Under the pieces are notes generated by a model that had not been told where the DNA came from, made no database searches, and worked only from the letters and a program-made list of their open reading frames with translations. This document shows, piece by piece, positions 1 to 8,238 of a DNA stretch of 64,000 bases. This DNA is from Alphaproteobacteria bacterium HGW-Alphaproteobacteria-3 (lineage in GTDB: Bacteria > Pseudomonadota > Alphaproteobacteria > Parvibaculales > Parvibaculaceae): NCBI GenBank assembly GCA_002842875.1, contig PHEF01000002.1, positions 1-64,000 on the forward strand, read 5' to 3'. A program made the position numbers and the translations under genes. Numbering within the stretch: the stretch's first letter is position 1; each line of letters starts with the position of its first letter.

Positions 1-237
1 CGCTTCATGGTTGGTGTCGACCGCCATGATGTCGTGCCAGCGGGTGATCGACCAAAAAGGGCCGAACTCGCTCTCGGGCGTGTAATGCACCGGGTCCTCA
101 CGGCGCAGGCGCTCGAAATAGGGCCACAACGTATCCGACTGGAAAAGGGCCGGTTGCGCCGGATTGAGCGTTTCCAGGGGCTCTGCATAGGCCGCTTCCT
201 GGGCCTCTACGTATTTTTTCGCAGCTATCGCGTTCAT
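1..237 (-). CDS. Cytochrome P450, CYP153-like alkane hydroxylase (N-terminal part, runs off the window)
   Basis: Only the first 79 codons are present. ATG at 237 follows a GGAGGAAC ribosome site. The visible N-terminus has a run resembling FQSDTLWPYFERLRREDPVH and then a conserved SITRWHDIMAVDTNHEA segment, typical of the substrate-entry region of CYP153 family P450s, which hydroxylate the terminal carbon of medium-chain alkanes with ferredoxin and ferredoxin reductase. The haem-binding cysteine lies outside the window, so the family call rests on the N-terminus alone. A TetR regulator lies upstream on the same strand and may control it. Another bacterial P450 family is possible. Confidence 0.75.
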   Translation of the reverse strand, partial: MNAIAAKKYVEAQEAAYAEPLETLNPAQPALFQSDTLWPYFERLRREDPVHYTPESEFGPFWSITRWHDIMAVDTNHEA

Positions 238-364
238 CCCGTTCCTCCACAAGGTATTGATTCACCTGCTTTTGGCTATATCAGAGAGTTTCGAACGTCG
301 TTCTGCAATCCCTCTCCGACAGCGTTCGCTGCTGCAGGTGCGAAGGGACAACGGCTATCCGGGG

Positions 365-952
365 CTATTCGGGGCGGACAATCAGATAGGAAATGCCGGC
401 ATAGAGCTTTTCGGACATTTCGGGTGGAAGTTCGCCATTTGGATAGGAGGAGGTGATCGCGGCCATGCCACGTCCGAGCGCCCAAAAAACCAGGGCGACA
501 TTTTCCTGGTGTTCGGCCGGAAACCGGTCGTCTGCCTTCACCGCGGTCTCGTAGACCTGAAATGTCTTGTACGCGGCGTCGCGCAGGGCTTCGTGGCGGG
601 CCATCAATTGCTCGCCGAACATCAGGGAAAAGAGCGCCGGATTTTTCTCGGCGAAGTCGAAATAGGCGCGGGCGCTCGCCTGCATGGCGGAGGGGTACTC
701 ACCTTTCTCCTGGAAGGAAATTATGTGCCGGCTGAGGTCGCCAAATCCCATAATCGCCAAATTCAGCAGCAGCTCTTCCTTGTTCTCGAAGTAGTGGTAG
801 ATCGATGCGATGCCGATCCCCGCGCTTTCCGCTATCGCGCGCAGGCTCAGTTTTTCCGCGCCCTGTGCGGACAGAATTTGCATCGCAGCGGAGAGAACCT
901 TTGCCCTCGGGCTGCCGATCTCTCCGGGACCGGATTTGACGTCGGTGCTCAT
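365..952 (-). CDS. TetR/AcrR family transcriptional regulator
   Basis: 195 residues, the usual TetR length. An N-terminal helix-turn-helix (about residues 17-63) contains a LRAIAESAGIGIASIYHYFENKEELL segment, a clear TetR DNA-binding signature; the remainder is a helical ligand domain. It lies upstream of the CYP153-like P450 on the same strand, 127 bases away, and downstream of a crotonase, so a fatty acid, alkane or acyl-CoA effector is likely but is only inferred from context. The 127-base gap to the P450 shows no obvious gene and probably holds the P450 promoter. Confidence 0.85.
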   Translation of the reverse strand: MSTDVKSGPGEIGSPRAKVLSAAMQILSAQGAEKLSLRAIAESAGIGIASIYHYFENKEELLLNLAIMGFGDLSRHIISFQEKGEYPSAMQASARAYFDFAEKNPALFSLMFGEQLMARHEALRDAAYKTFQVYETAVKADDRFPAEHQENVALVFWALGRGMAAITSSYPNGELPPEMSEKLYAGISYLIVRPE

Positions 953-1020
953 GCTTCAATCCTGTCGAACGGCACGGTTCGATGGGCAGGAGTGCCGGAG
1001 GCGGACAATCCCGACGGCAC

Positions 1021-1833
1021 TCAATCCGCGAATTTGGGACGGCGCTTTTCGAGGTTCGCCATGATCGCTTCCTTCTGGTGCGCGCCGCCGATGAGCTTGT
1101 CCTGCTCGACGGACTCGGCAAGAAGGATCGAGGCGGCATCGTTATCGGGCGCCGCATTCAGAATGCGCTTGGCGGCGCGGATCGCCGACGGGCTCTTGTC
1201 GGCGATCTCGCGCGCGGTGGCGAGCGCCTCGGCGTAGGGATCGTTGCAGAGGCGGGTGGCAAAGCCGTAGGCGAGAGCGTCATCCGCCTCGAAGATGCGC
1301 CCCGTATAGGCGAGGTCGCGGATGACGTCCTCGCGCGCGAGACCGCGCATCAGATACATGCCCGCCATGTCGGGCACGAGGCCCCACTTGATTTCCATGA
1401 CGGAGAAGCGCGTGCCGGGCGCGACGAAACGCATGTCGGCGCCGAGCGCGACCTGAAAGCCGCCGCCGAAGGCGACGCCGTGAACCGCGGCGATTACCGG
1501 CACGGGCACGTCGCGCCAGACGAGCGCGGCATATTGCGCGCGGTTGGCGACGCCATGCGTGCGCTGTTCGAGGCGGCCCGTCACTTCCGACTTGTTCGCA
1601 TTGCGCTCGCCGCTCGCCATGCGCCCGAAATTGCTCATGTCGAGCCCGGCGCAGAAGGCACGGCCCTCGCCCGAGAGGACGACGGCGCGCACCGACTTGT
1701 CGGCTTTCAGTTTTTCGCCGGTTTCGAGCAGCGCCATGAACATCGCATCGTCCAGCGCGTTCATCTTGTCGGCGCGGACGAGACGGACATCGGCGACACC
1801 GTCCGTAATCGTGGTTTTGATGCGCTCTTCCAT
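1021..1833 (-). CDS. Crotonase / enoyl-CoA hydratase family protein
   Basis: 270 residues from ATG 1833, chosen because GGGAGA lies about 8 bases upstream; an upstream in-frame ATG at 1872 lacks such a site. Crotonase fold signatures are present: the oxyanion-hole segment FCAGLDMS and HGVAFGGGFQVALGAD, followed by MEIKWGLVPDMAG. In the classical hydratase two glutamates are catalytic; here the first position (GGGCE in the reference) reads GGGFQ, so it is Gln, while the second Glu is kept. The reaction may therefore differ from simple hydration (isomerase or hydrolase types exist). Probably acts in acyl-CoA breakdown in the cytoplasm. Confidence 0.85.
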   Translation of the reverse strand: MEERIKTTITDGVADVRLVRADKMNALDDAMFMALLETGEKLKADKSVRAVVLSGEGRAFCAGLDMSNFGRMASGERNANKSEVTGRLEQRTHGVANRAQYAALVWRDVPVPVIAAVHGVAFGGGFQVALGADMRFVAPGTRFSVMEIKWGLVPDMAGMYLMRGLAREDVIRDLAYTGRIFEADDALAYGFATRLCNDPYAEALATAREIADKSPSAIRAAKRILNAAPDNDAASILLAESVEQDKLIGGAHQKEAIMANLEKRRPKFAD

Positions 1834-1934
1834 GTGTCCGTCTCCCGAATGGTTCTGCAAGTCTTGTTGCAAGAGTCATAGCGGGCCGGTGGCGGAATAC
1901 AAGACTGCCGGATGCGAAGCCGGGTTACCCGGCG

Positions 1935-2531
1935 TCAGGGCAGCCGGGGCGCGCCCCCGCGCCGTTTGGTGCGGGCTTTCGGGAGGCGCGAACGAACGCG
2001 GCCGATGGCGCGGGAGAAGATGCCGGGATCGTCGAGCGCGCGCGCCAGAACGAGCGCGCCCTGGAGGGACAGGACGATCTCTTCGGCATGGGTGGCCGCC
2101 TCCGCGGGCGTCTCCCCGGTTTTCGACAGGGCGAATTCAAGCGCCGCCCGCCACTCGCTGAAATAACGCCGCAACGAAAGCGAAAAGCGGTCGCGTGTGT
2201 CGCTGAGCGCGAAGGCGCCGACGAGGCATATGCGCCGGCCGGAACGGAAATACTCTTCGGTTGCATCGAGCGTCTGAAGAAGTGCGTTTTCAGGATGCTC
2301 GGCAGTCCGCAGCACCCTGAAAATATTGGTTTCGAACCAGGCCTCGATTTCGCCGAGCACGGCGCTGGCCATCTCTTCCTTTCCGCCGGGAAAGAAGTGA
2401 TAGAGGCTGCCCCGCCCGAGGCCCGTCGCCTCGCCGATGAGCGCGAGGCTCGCGCCTTCATAGCCGTGTTCGCGAAACGCTTCCGCGAGGAGGGGCAGGA
2501 CATCCGATCTTTCGGAAACCGTTCTGGCCAT
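1935..2531 (-). CDS. TetR/AcrR family transcriptional regulator
   Basis: 198 residues. The N-terminal HTH has LALIGEATGLGRGSLYHFF at about residues 29-47, and the C-terminal domain resembles the LmrA/YxaF-type TetR group. It starts 9 bases after the stop of the NTF2-like gene on the same strand, so the two form a two-gene operon, and the regulator probably controls its own operon through the inverted repeat at 3043-3058. The C-terminal tail is Arg/Lys-rich. Confidence 0.85.
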   Translation of the reverse strand: MARTVSERSDVLPLLAEAFREHGYEGASLALIGEATGLGRGSLYHFFPGGKEEMASAVLGEIEAWFETNIFRVLRTAEHPENALLQTLDATEEYFRSGRRICLVGAFALSDTRDRFSLSLRRYFSEWRAALEFALSKTGETPAEAATHAEEIVLSLQGALVLARALDDPGIFSRAIGRVRSRLPKARTKRRGGAPRLP

Positions 2532-2540
2532 GTCGTCCTT

Positions 2541-3008
2541 TCAGAGTCCAAGTTGTTCGAGACCGGGATGTTCGGCCGGACGAACCCCGAGAGGCCAGTG
2601 AAAAAGCCGGTCCCCGGAACGGATCGGCACGTCATTGATGCTCGCCTCCCGCCGCCGCATCAGCCCCGTACCGTCGAAGGCCCATTGCTCGTTGCCATGG
2701 CTCCTGAACCAGTTCCTCTCGCTGTCGTGCCATTCATAGGCGAAGCGGACGGCGATGCGGTCGTCGCTGAACGCCCACACTTCCTTGATCAGGCGGTAGT
2801 CGAGTTCGCGTTCCCACTTCTGCTGAAGGAACGTCTCGATGGCCTCGCGGCCCCGAAGAAACGTCGAGCGGTTTCGCCAGCGGCTGTCCGGCGTGTAGGC
2901 GAGGGCGACGCGCGCCGGGTCGCGGCTGTTCCATGCATCTTCGGCCATCCGGGCCTTCTGCGCGGCGGTGTCTTCCGTGAAGGGCGGCAAGGGCGGACGG
3001 ACGGACAT
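2541..3008 (-). CDS. NTF2-like / DUF1348 family protein
   Basis: 155 residues. The pattern (helical start with [17 protein letters not shown], a [14 protein letters not shown] segment, then strands ending in [11 protein letters not shown]) matches the DUF1348 group of SnoaL/NTF2-like alpha+beta proteins. These form cone-shaped pockets and are sometimes enzymes, but this family has no assigned reaction. ATG 3008 follows TGGAGGTTTC. First gene of an operon with a TetR regulator, so expression is probably induced by a small molecule. Confidence 0.75.
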   Translation of the reverse strand: MSVRPPLPPFTEDTAAQKARMAEDAWNSRDPARVALAYTPDSRWRNRSTFLRGREAIETFLQQKWERELDYRLIKEVWAFSDDRIAVRFAYEWHDSERNWFRSHGNEQWAFDGTGLMRRREASINDVPIRSGDRLFHWPLGVRPAEHPGLEQLGL

Positions 3009-3042
3009 GAAACCTCCAGAAAATGTACCAAGCAGTAAAGCA

Positions 3043-3078
3043 TGTACCGAACGATACAGTTTTCGTCAGGAGAGTCAA
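3043..3078 (-). promoter_or_regulatory. Promoter and TetR-type operator of the NTF2-like/TetR operon
   Basis: On the minus strand there is a -35 TTGACT (3073-3078), 16 bases, then a -10 TATCGT (3051-3056). An imperfect 16-bp inverted repeat TGTACCGAACGATACA (3043-3058; 6 of 8 base pairs symmetric) overlaps the -10, and a further TGTACC half-site lies at 3023-3028. This is the expected position for repression by the TetR protein encoded in the operon. The match is by eye. Confidence 0.5.
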
Positions 3079-3139
3079 TCGGCGGGCGACGGTTCGTCCT
3101 GGATATCTCTTTTTGCAAATGGCGTTGCTTCAAAACGAG

Positions 3140-3183
3140 TTGCCGGTCCTCGTCACACGCTTCTATATACATCCAGTGGATGT
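3140..3183 (+). promoter_or_regulatory. Promoter of the crotonase gene at 3197 with a perfect inverted repeat
   Basis: -35 TTGCCG (3140-3145), 18 bases, -10 TATATA (3164-3169). A perfect inverted repeat ACATCC-AGT-GGATGT (3169-3183) begins at the -10 end, where a repressor would block transcription. The TetR protein encoded downstream at 4001 is the natural candidate. Confidence 0.45.
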
Positions 3184-3196
3184 TTTGGAGGTAGAA

Positions 3197-3907
3197 ATGA
3201 CAGAGCTGGTGAAATACGAAATTGCCGGGGGTGTTGCCGAGATCACCTTCGATGACGGGAGGGCGAATGTCATGTCGCCCGCCATGCTGGGAGCCCTGCA
3301 TGCCGCGGTCGACCGGGCGGAGAAGGACAAGGCGATTGTCGTTCTCGCCGGACGCAAAGGCATCTTCTCGGCGGGCTTCGACCTGAAGATATTCGCGAAG
3401 AACATCGCGGAGGAAAGCTACGGCATGCTCAGGCAGGGCGCGGAGCTGGCGCTTCGGTTGCTTCAATACCCACAGCCCGTTATTTCAGCCTGCGGCGGCC
3501 ATGCCCTGCCGATGGGCGCCTTCCTCCTTCTCACCTCGGATGTGCGCCTCGGCGTTGACGGACCGTTCCGCATCGGCCTCAACGAGGTGATGATCGGCCT
3601 GACATTGCCTCACTTCGCAATCGAGATTGCGCGTCACAGGCTGACGGCGCCCTATTTCAACCGGATCGTGACAGGCGAGGTTCTTGCGCCCGCCGATGCT
3701 CTGGATGCGGGATATTTCGACCGCCTCACTGCAGCGGACGATCTGCTGCCGGCGGCAAGGCTCGCGGCGGCCGCATTCACCGGCATCGACATGACCCATT
3801 TCACGGCATCGAAGAGGCGGGTTAGGGCGCAGGCCGTCGCGGCGGTGAGAGAAGCGATCGACAGCGAGGTCACGCTGGAGAACTACAAGCGGCGTCTTGG
3901 CCAATGA
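3197..3907 (+). CDS. Crotonase / enoyl-CoA hydratase family protein
   Basis: 236 residues from ATG 3197, preceded by TTTTGGAGGTAG. The crotonase fold is recognisable from FSAGFDLKIF (oxyanion-hole loop) and GGHALPMGAFLLLTSD. The first catalytic Glu of classical enoyl-CoA hydratase is absent (the GGG-C-E stretch reads PMGAF), whereas a Glu is kept in GLNEVMIGL. It belongs to the divergent bacterial crotonases often annotated as enoyl-CoA hydratase without proof. It is followed 93 bases later by a TetR regulator on the same strand. Confidence 0.8.
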   Translation: MTELVKYEIAGGVAEITFDDGRANVMSPAMLGALHAAVDRAEKDKAIVVLAGRKGIFSAGFDLKIFAKNIAEESYGMLRQGAELALRLLQYPQPVISACGGHALPMGAFLLLTSDVRLGVDGPFRIGLNEVMIGLTLPHFAIEIARHRLTAPYFNRIVTGEVLAPADALDAGYFDRLTAADDLLPAARLAAAAFTGIDMTHFTASKRRVRAQAVAAVREAIDSEVTLENYKRRLGQ

Positions 3908-4000
3908 CGGTTGCCGCCCTCGTCATCGCTCGTCGATCGCTGTAATCTTCACCGGCGCGGCACATGAAGCCGCAAATGGATACGCATCTGTGTCAATCCG

Positions 4001-4582
4001 ATGAGCGAGACGGAAAAAAGGGCCGGTCGGGATTCGAACCGGGCGACGTATCGGCACGGCAATGTCCGTGCCGATGCGGTCGAGGCCGCGTACCGGATGG
4101 CCGCCCGCGAGGGGCATGAGAAGCTGAGCCTTCGGCAGGTCGCCACCGAACTCGGGATTGCGCACCGCTCGCTCTACAATCATTTCGCGGATCGCGACGC
4201 ACTGCTTGATGCCGTCGCGACCGAAGCCTTCGACAGGCTTGCCGCCAGGCTGAAACGCGCCGTCACGTCAGCCGACTTCGCCCGGATTTACGCACGCTAT
4301 GCACTGAAGAACCGGCACCTCTACGGTTTGATGACAAGCCGGCCGCACGCGACGATGAAGGACAAGCCGGAGCTTCAAGACGCGGTTCACCGCGTGATCT
4401 CGGAAGCGATGCGGGTCTCCGCGCCGGCGGACGCGGACCCCGGCTTGCGCCGGCGGGCCGTCATGAAGGATTTCATTTTGATGCATGGCGGCCTTTCGCT
4501 TTTCGCCGCGGGGATACTGGACCTCCCGAGCGAAGCCGCCCTGATCGACGAGCTGTCCGCGATGATTGCCGCGCGCGAGTGA
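4001..4582 (+). CDS. TetR/AcrR family regulator (WHG-type C-terminus)
   Basis: 193 residues. HTH at about 26-66 with LRQVATELGIAHRSLYNHFADRDALL; the C-terminal domain with YARYALKNRHLYGLMTSRP looks like the TetR WHG domain. It probably acts with the crotonase at 3197, whose promoter carries a perfect inverted repeat. No strong ribosome site is seen before ATG 4001, so the exact start is less certain. Confidence 0.8.
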   Translation: MSETEKRAGRDSNRATYRHGNVRADAVEAAYRMAAREGHEKLSLRQVATELGIAHRSLYNHFADRDALLDAVATEAFDRLAARLKRAVTSADFARIYARYALKNRHLYGLMTSRPHATMKDKPELQDAVHRVISEAMRVSAPADADPGLRRRAVMKDFILMHGGLSLFAAGILDLPSEAALIDELSAMIAARE

Positions 4583-4601
4583 CCCTTCGGCTTCTCCGCG
4601 C

Positions 4602-5078
4602 TCAACCGCGTCCGCGATAGGGCGCGACGGCCTGATCGGGCGCCCAGACGCCTGCGGGCAGCTTGCCTTTCTGCCAGAACACGTCGATGGGAATGCCGCC
4701 GCGCGGATACCAGTAGCCGCCGATCCTGATCCATTTCGGTGCGAGGAGTTCAGCGATCCGCTTGCCGATGGCGACGGTGCAATCCTCGTGGAAGGCGCCG
4801 TGATTGCGGAAGGACTGAAGATAGAGTTTCAGCGACTTGGATTCGACGAGCCATTTGCCGGGCACGTAGTCGATGACGAGATGCGCGAAGTCGGGCTGGC
4901 CCGTCACCGGGCAGATCGAGGTGAACTCGGGCACGGTGAAGCGCGCGACATAATTCGTGTCCGGATGCGGGTTGGCGACACGCTCAAGCTTTGCTGCCTC
5001 GGGAGAGGCGGGTACGGGCGTCGCGGAGCCGAGCTGCGTCAATCCCTTGCTGCCGGTCTTCTTCGGTGTCCTTGCCAT
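4602..5078 (-). CDS. queF: NADPH-dependent 7-cyano-7-deazaguanine reductase (preQ0 reductase)
   Basis: 158 residues, the size of the single-domain QueF type. Reduces preQ0 to preQ1, the last free-base step before insertion into tRNA on the way to queuosine. The catalytic cysteine (C56 in [10 protein letters not shown]) and nearby Asp63 are present, as is the [10 protein letters not shown] segment. ATG 5078 has GGGAG 8 bases upstream. Last gene of queC-queE-queD-queF, 13 bases after queD. An open frame extends upstream of this start but overlaps queD and is not used. Confidence 0.95.
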   Translation of the reverse strand: MARTPKKTGSKGLTQLGSATPVPASPEAAKLERVANPHPDTNYVARFTVPEFTSICPVTGQPDFAHLVIDYVPGKWLVESKSLKLYLQSFRNHGAFHEDCTVAIGKRIAELLAPKWIRIGGYWYPRGGIPIDVFWQKGKLPAGVWAPDQAVAPYRGRG

Positions 5079-5091
5079 GCGCGAAGCTCCC

Positions 5092-5460
5092 TTACTCGCT
5101 GTCCGGGCCGTCGTAGACGCAACCCTCGCGGCAGGAGGCGCGATGCACCTCGACACGCGCGATCTCCGGCAGCGGCTTTTCGAGCGCGCGCCATATCCAC
5201 GCCGCGATGTGTTCAAGCGTCGGGAATTCGAGGCCCTCGATTTCGTTGAGCAGATGGTGATCCAGCTTCTCGCGCACGGCCATGACCTCGCGCTCGACAT
5301 CCTCGAAATGCCGGACGAGGCCGGTCTCCGCCGCGGGCTTGCCCGCGAGCCAGACGACGACGCGGAAGGAATGCCCGTGCATCCGCCGGTTGGGATGGCC
5401 TTCCGCCGCATGAGGCAGGAAGTGGGCCGCGTCGAAAAAGAACTCTTTGTAGATTCTCAT
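5092..5460 (-). CDS. queD: QueD-like 6-carboxytetrahydropterin synthase
   Basis: 122 residues; T-fold protein of the 6-pyruvoyltetrahydropterin synthase family, placed in the queuosine operon. Zinc-ligand histidines are visible in AAHFLP and MHGHSF. The position that normally carries the catalytic Cys (GHKC-x-R in E. coli) reads GHPNRR, so Asn24 replaces it; a C-terminal CREGC pair (C110, C114) is present instead. It may be a divergent subgroup with another nucleophile. The stop of queE and the start of queD overlap as TGATG. Confidence 0.85.
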   Translation of the reverse strand: MRIYKEFFFDAAHFLPHAAEGHPNRRMHGHSFRVVVWLAGKPAAETGLVRHFEDVEREVMAVREKLDHHLLNEIEGLEFPTLEHIAAWIWRALEKPLPEIARVEVHRASCREGCVYDGPDSE

Positions 5461-6092
5461 CAGGGAATACCGATCAGCTTGTGCGTCTGGAGGCTGAGCC
5501 GCCATTTCGGATGCGCGAGACAATAAGCGGTCGCCGCGCGTGTGTTCTCCTCCTGCTCCGCGCCGTCCATCGGCTGCAGGAAGAAATACCGGAAGGCGAG
5601 ATTTTCGAAGCGTTCCGGTTGTGCCTTTGGCTGCGGATAGACGAGCTTGAGTTCGTCGCCCCGTAGCTGTTTCAGGTCCGCGTCCGCCTTGGGGCTGACG
5701 CAGACCCAGTCGATGCCCTCAGGCGCCGCGATCGTGCCGTTGGTTTCGACGGCGATCTCGAAACCTCTAGCATGAAGGGCCGCGATGAGCGCCGCGTCGA
5801 GTTGCAGCAGGGGCTCGCCCCCCGTGCAGACGACGAAGCGGTCGTCTCCGGCGCCGCTCGCCCAGGCCGCTTCGACCGCATCCGCCAGCCCCCCGGCATC
5901 GGTGAATTTGCCGCCGCCCTCGCCATCCGTGCCGACGAAGTCGGTATCGCAAAAGGTGCAGACAGCACGCGCGCGGTCCTGCTCGCGGCCGGTCCAGAGG
6001 TTGCAACCCGCGAAACGGCAGAACACGGCCGGGCGCCCGGCATTCGCGCCTTCGCCCTGCAGCGTGTAGAAGATTTCCTTCACCGAATACAT
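5460..6092 (-). CDS. queE: 7-carboxy-7-deazaguanine synthase (radical SAM)
   Basis: 210 residues. Converts 6-carboxytetrahydropterin to 7-carboxy-7-deazaguanine. The iron-sulfur motif has the QueE-specific expanded spacing C30-x14-C45-x2-C48 instead of CxxxCxxC. Later segments include CTGGEPLLQ (SAM-binding GGE) and ETNGT. The start is ATG 6092 because a GAGG lies 10 bases upstream; a GTG at 6101 overlapping the queC stop is an alternative. Confidence 0.93.
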   Translation of the reverse strand: MYSVKEIFYTLQGEGANAGRPAVFCRFAGCNLWTGREQDRARAVCTFCDTDFVGTDGEGGGKFTDAGGLADAVEAAWASGAGDDRFVVCTGGEPLLQLDAALIAALHARGFEIAVETNGTIAAPEGIDWVCVSPKADADLKQLRGDELKLVYPQPKAQPERFENLAFRYFFLQPMDGAEQEENTRAATAYCLAHPKWRLSLQTHKLIGIP

Positions 6093-6097
6093 GGGGC

Positions 6098-6811
6098 TCA
6101 CGCCTCGCCCGAGATATAGGCGGCGTAGCCCCGGGCGCGCAACGCGCAGGCGGGGCAGGCGCCGCAGCCATAGCCCCAGTCGTGGCGCTTCGAGCGGTCG
6201 CCGCGATAGCAGCTATGGCTTTCCTCGACGATGAGATCGACAAGCGCCTTGCCGCCGAGCTCCTCCGCGAGTTTCCAGGTCGCCGCCTTGTCGATCCGCA
6301 TGAGCGGTGTCGCGAGGGTGAAGGGCTTGTCCATGCCGAGCGAGATCGCCTGTTCGAGCGCGGAGATCGTTCCGGCGCGGCAGTCTGGATAGCCGGAATA
6401 GTCCGTCTCGCACATACCGCCGACGAGGACGGCCGCGCCGCGGCGGTAGCCCAGAGCCGCCGCATAGGTGAAGAAGAGAAGGTTACGGCCCGGCACGAAG
6501 GTCGTCGGCAGGCCGTTCTCGCCCATCTCGATCTCGACGTCGCTGGTGAGCGCTGTCTCGCTGATCCGGCCGAGTTCCGGCAGCGCGATCGTGTGGTCCG
6601 GACCGAGCTTCGCGGCCCATTCTGGGTTGAGGGCGGTGAGCCGGTCGCGCAGCGTCTTGCGGCATTCGAGTTCGACGGCATGGGCCTGACCGTAGTCGAA
6701 GCCGACCGTCTCCACCTGCGCAAAGCGCGCAAGTGCCCATGCGAGGCAGACCGTTGAATCCTGCCCGCCCGAGAAAAGCACGAGTGCCTTGCCGTTTGCC
6801 GTTTCTGTCAT
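6098..6811 (-). CDS. queC: 7-cyano-7-deazaguanine (preQ0) synthase
   Basis: 237 residues. ATP-dependent ligase that turns 7-carboxy-7-deazaguanine and ammonia into preQ0. The PP-loop SGGQDST lies at about residues 14-20, and the C-terminal zinc site is seen as a cysteine cluster (SCYRG, then CGACPAC). First gene of the que operon; the 119 bases upstream end in the terminator of the neighbouring outer-membrane gene. No preQ1 riboswitch-like structure was recognised upstream. Confidence 0.95.
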   Translation of the reverse strand: MTETANGKALVLFSGGQDSTVCLAWALARFAQVETVGFDYGQAHAVELECRKTLRDRLTALNPEWAAKLGPDHTIALPELGRISETALTSDVEIEMGENGLPTTFVPGRNLLFFTYAAALGYRRGAAVLVGGMCETDYSGYPDCRAGTISALEQAISLGMDKPFTLATPLMRIDKAATWKLAEELGGKALVDLIVEESHSCYRGDRSKRHDWGYGCGACPACALRARGYAAYISGEA

Positions 6812-6872
6812 CGTCGAGACGCTCCGTCGGGCGTGTTGAACAGGAGCTGCAGGCTTGCGTCAAGCCGACAAA

Positions 6873-6908
6873 GAAAGGCCCCGGAAAGCGGTGGCTTTCC
6901 GGGGCCTT
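6873..6908 (-). terminator. Rho-independent terminator after the DUF1302 pseudogene
   Basis: A perfect 15-bp stem (6875-6889 with 6894-6908, loop GGTG) is followed on the minus strand by CTTTG, a short U-rich stretch. It sits 22 bases past the stop of the outer-membrane pseudogene and before queC, so it separates the two units. Confidence 0.85.
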
Positions 6909-6930
6909 ATCGTCTTGTTCTAAGGCTTTA

Positions 6931-7939
6931 TCAGAAGGCGTAGGAAACGCTCGCCATGATGAAGTCGCGGTTGAAGGCCGGGTTGTCGAAGCCGGCACCG
7001 AAGATGTTGGTGTAGCTCAGGCTTCCCTTCCAGGTGCCCTGATAGTCGGCGTCGATGCCGATGGAGACCTGCTTCAGACCCTGCAGATAGTTCGCCGTGT
7101 TCGGAACCGAGAAATTCGGGGATCGGATCGCTGGTGCCTCAGAGCTGCGAGGCGTTCTGCTCGAGGTCCGACACGCCAAAGGGCATGTCGGGCGAGAAGA
7201 ACGAGCCCGCCGGATCGAGTTCCATCTCCTCATAGGCGAACTGCCAGAAGGCTTCGACGGAGAAGTTCGGCGTGACCATCGTCGAGGCGAAGATCATCGG
7301 CATCGGCGTCAGCGCGTCCTTGAGTTCCGCGCCGGGGGTGCGGATACGCGTCACGTCGAGCGCCTGGAAGGCATTGACGCCGCCCTGGATGAAGAGGCTT
7401 TCGCCCCAGTTCAGCGCCTGCTTGCCGAAGCGAAGCATCGTGTAGTGACCGTCGATATCCCAGTTGCCGTAGACGAAAGCGTCGAGAATATCGATGTCGT
7501 AGTCGAGCTGGTCCTTGCCCTCGGAATCGAGATTGCGGAAATCGAGATCGTTGTCCGCATAGACGACGTCGTAGAAGGCGGTGGGCCGGAGGAAGAAGCC
7601 GTAATTTTCCCACGTGCCCTGTGTGTCGACCGTGGCCTTCACCGTCTGGTTGACGAAGTCACCCTGGTCGAAGTTGAGATTGCCATTGTCGGAGTTGACG
7701 CCGGTGGTCCGGCCGTCGCCATTCGCACAGCCGCCATTGACCGGGCTGATCTTGGTGCAGTCGCGGTCGCTCGCGCGCAACGTCACGCCGGCCGAGATGG
7801 TCGTGTCGACGCTGAGGTCGAGATCGCTGAACTGGCAGGATTCGGCACTCGCCGAGCCGGAAAAAGAAGTGTGGTAGCAAAGGCTGCCGCTACGGAAAGT
7901 TGCGCCCCGAACGGCGAATGCGTCGATACGCCCGTTCAT
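6931..7939 (-). pseudogene. DUF1302-family outer-membrane protein, broken by internal deletion and frameshifts
   Basis: Two out-of-frame pieces of one gene. Bases 7139-7939 give the N-terminal half (DLSVDTTISAGVTLRASDRD, later MLRFGKQALNWGESLF and FASTMVTPNFSVEAFWQF), characteristic of large DUF1302 outer-membrane proteins of about 550-600 residues. The frame at 6931-7130 gives their C-terminus, ending in the aromatic VSYAF expected for BAM-dependent insertion. A few hundred codons between are missing. A second defect lies in the signal peptide: the reading frame is wrong across a short stretch, but the neighbouring frame reads AQLSVAAAFATTLLF and returns at SGSASAES, reconstituting a signal peptide with an ASA cleavage site. 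Start chosen at ATG 7939. Confidence 0.8.
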
Positions 7940-8119
7940 TCGTGACAGGCGTACGTCCTGCCGATACTATCATTTTGAAGGTTCCCCCCCGCGTGGATGG
8001 ATTCTTGGTCTGCCCCTTAGACTTTTGGCGGATTGGGAAGTAGCGGCCGGCTCCGCCGGAACCGGCCACGAGTTGGTGAGGGATGCCGACCTTTTGCGAG
8101 GGATCGAGGAGGGAATTCG

Positions 8120-8208
8120 CTTAGGTCAATTGTTGTTATTATTATGAGTAATAAGTGAAAAAAACTTAATAACTTTTTCCTTATAATGAAAAGGCACATC
8201 AACCTAAG
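8120..8208. promoter_or_regulatory. AT-rich control region upstream of the PadR gene
   Basis: A low-GC stretch in high-GC surroundings. It holds an outer inverted repeat CTTAGGT (8120-8126) / ACCTAAG (8202-8208), TTATTA...TAATAA, an imperfect 19-bp palindrome AAAAACTTAATAACTTTTT (8160-8178; 8 of 9 pairs), and a consensus -10 TATAAT (8182-8187). No good -35 is seen. Likely promoter and operator of the regulator that follows. The rest of 7940-8119 shows nothing recognisable apart from a short GGCCGG hairpin. Confidence 0.4.
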
Positions 8209-8238
8209 TGCCGGATCTGCTGACGGGGAGGAAGCGGA

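Noticed and set aside
6812-6872. preQ1 riboswitch upstream of queC
   Set aside because: No conserved aptamer-like bases or pseudoknot pattern could be seen; the strong hairpin there is a terminator of the previous gene on the same strand.
8202-8208. CTTAGGT/ACCTAAG as transposon terminal repeats
   Set aside because: Only 7 bp, no target duplication, and no transposase between them; more likely part of a regulatory region.
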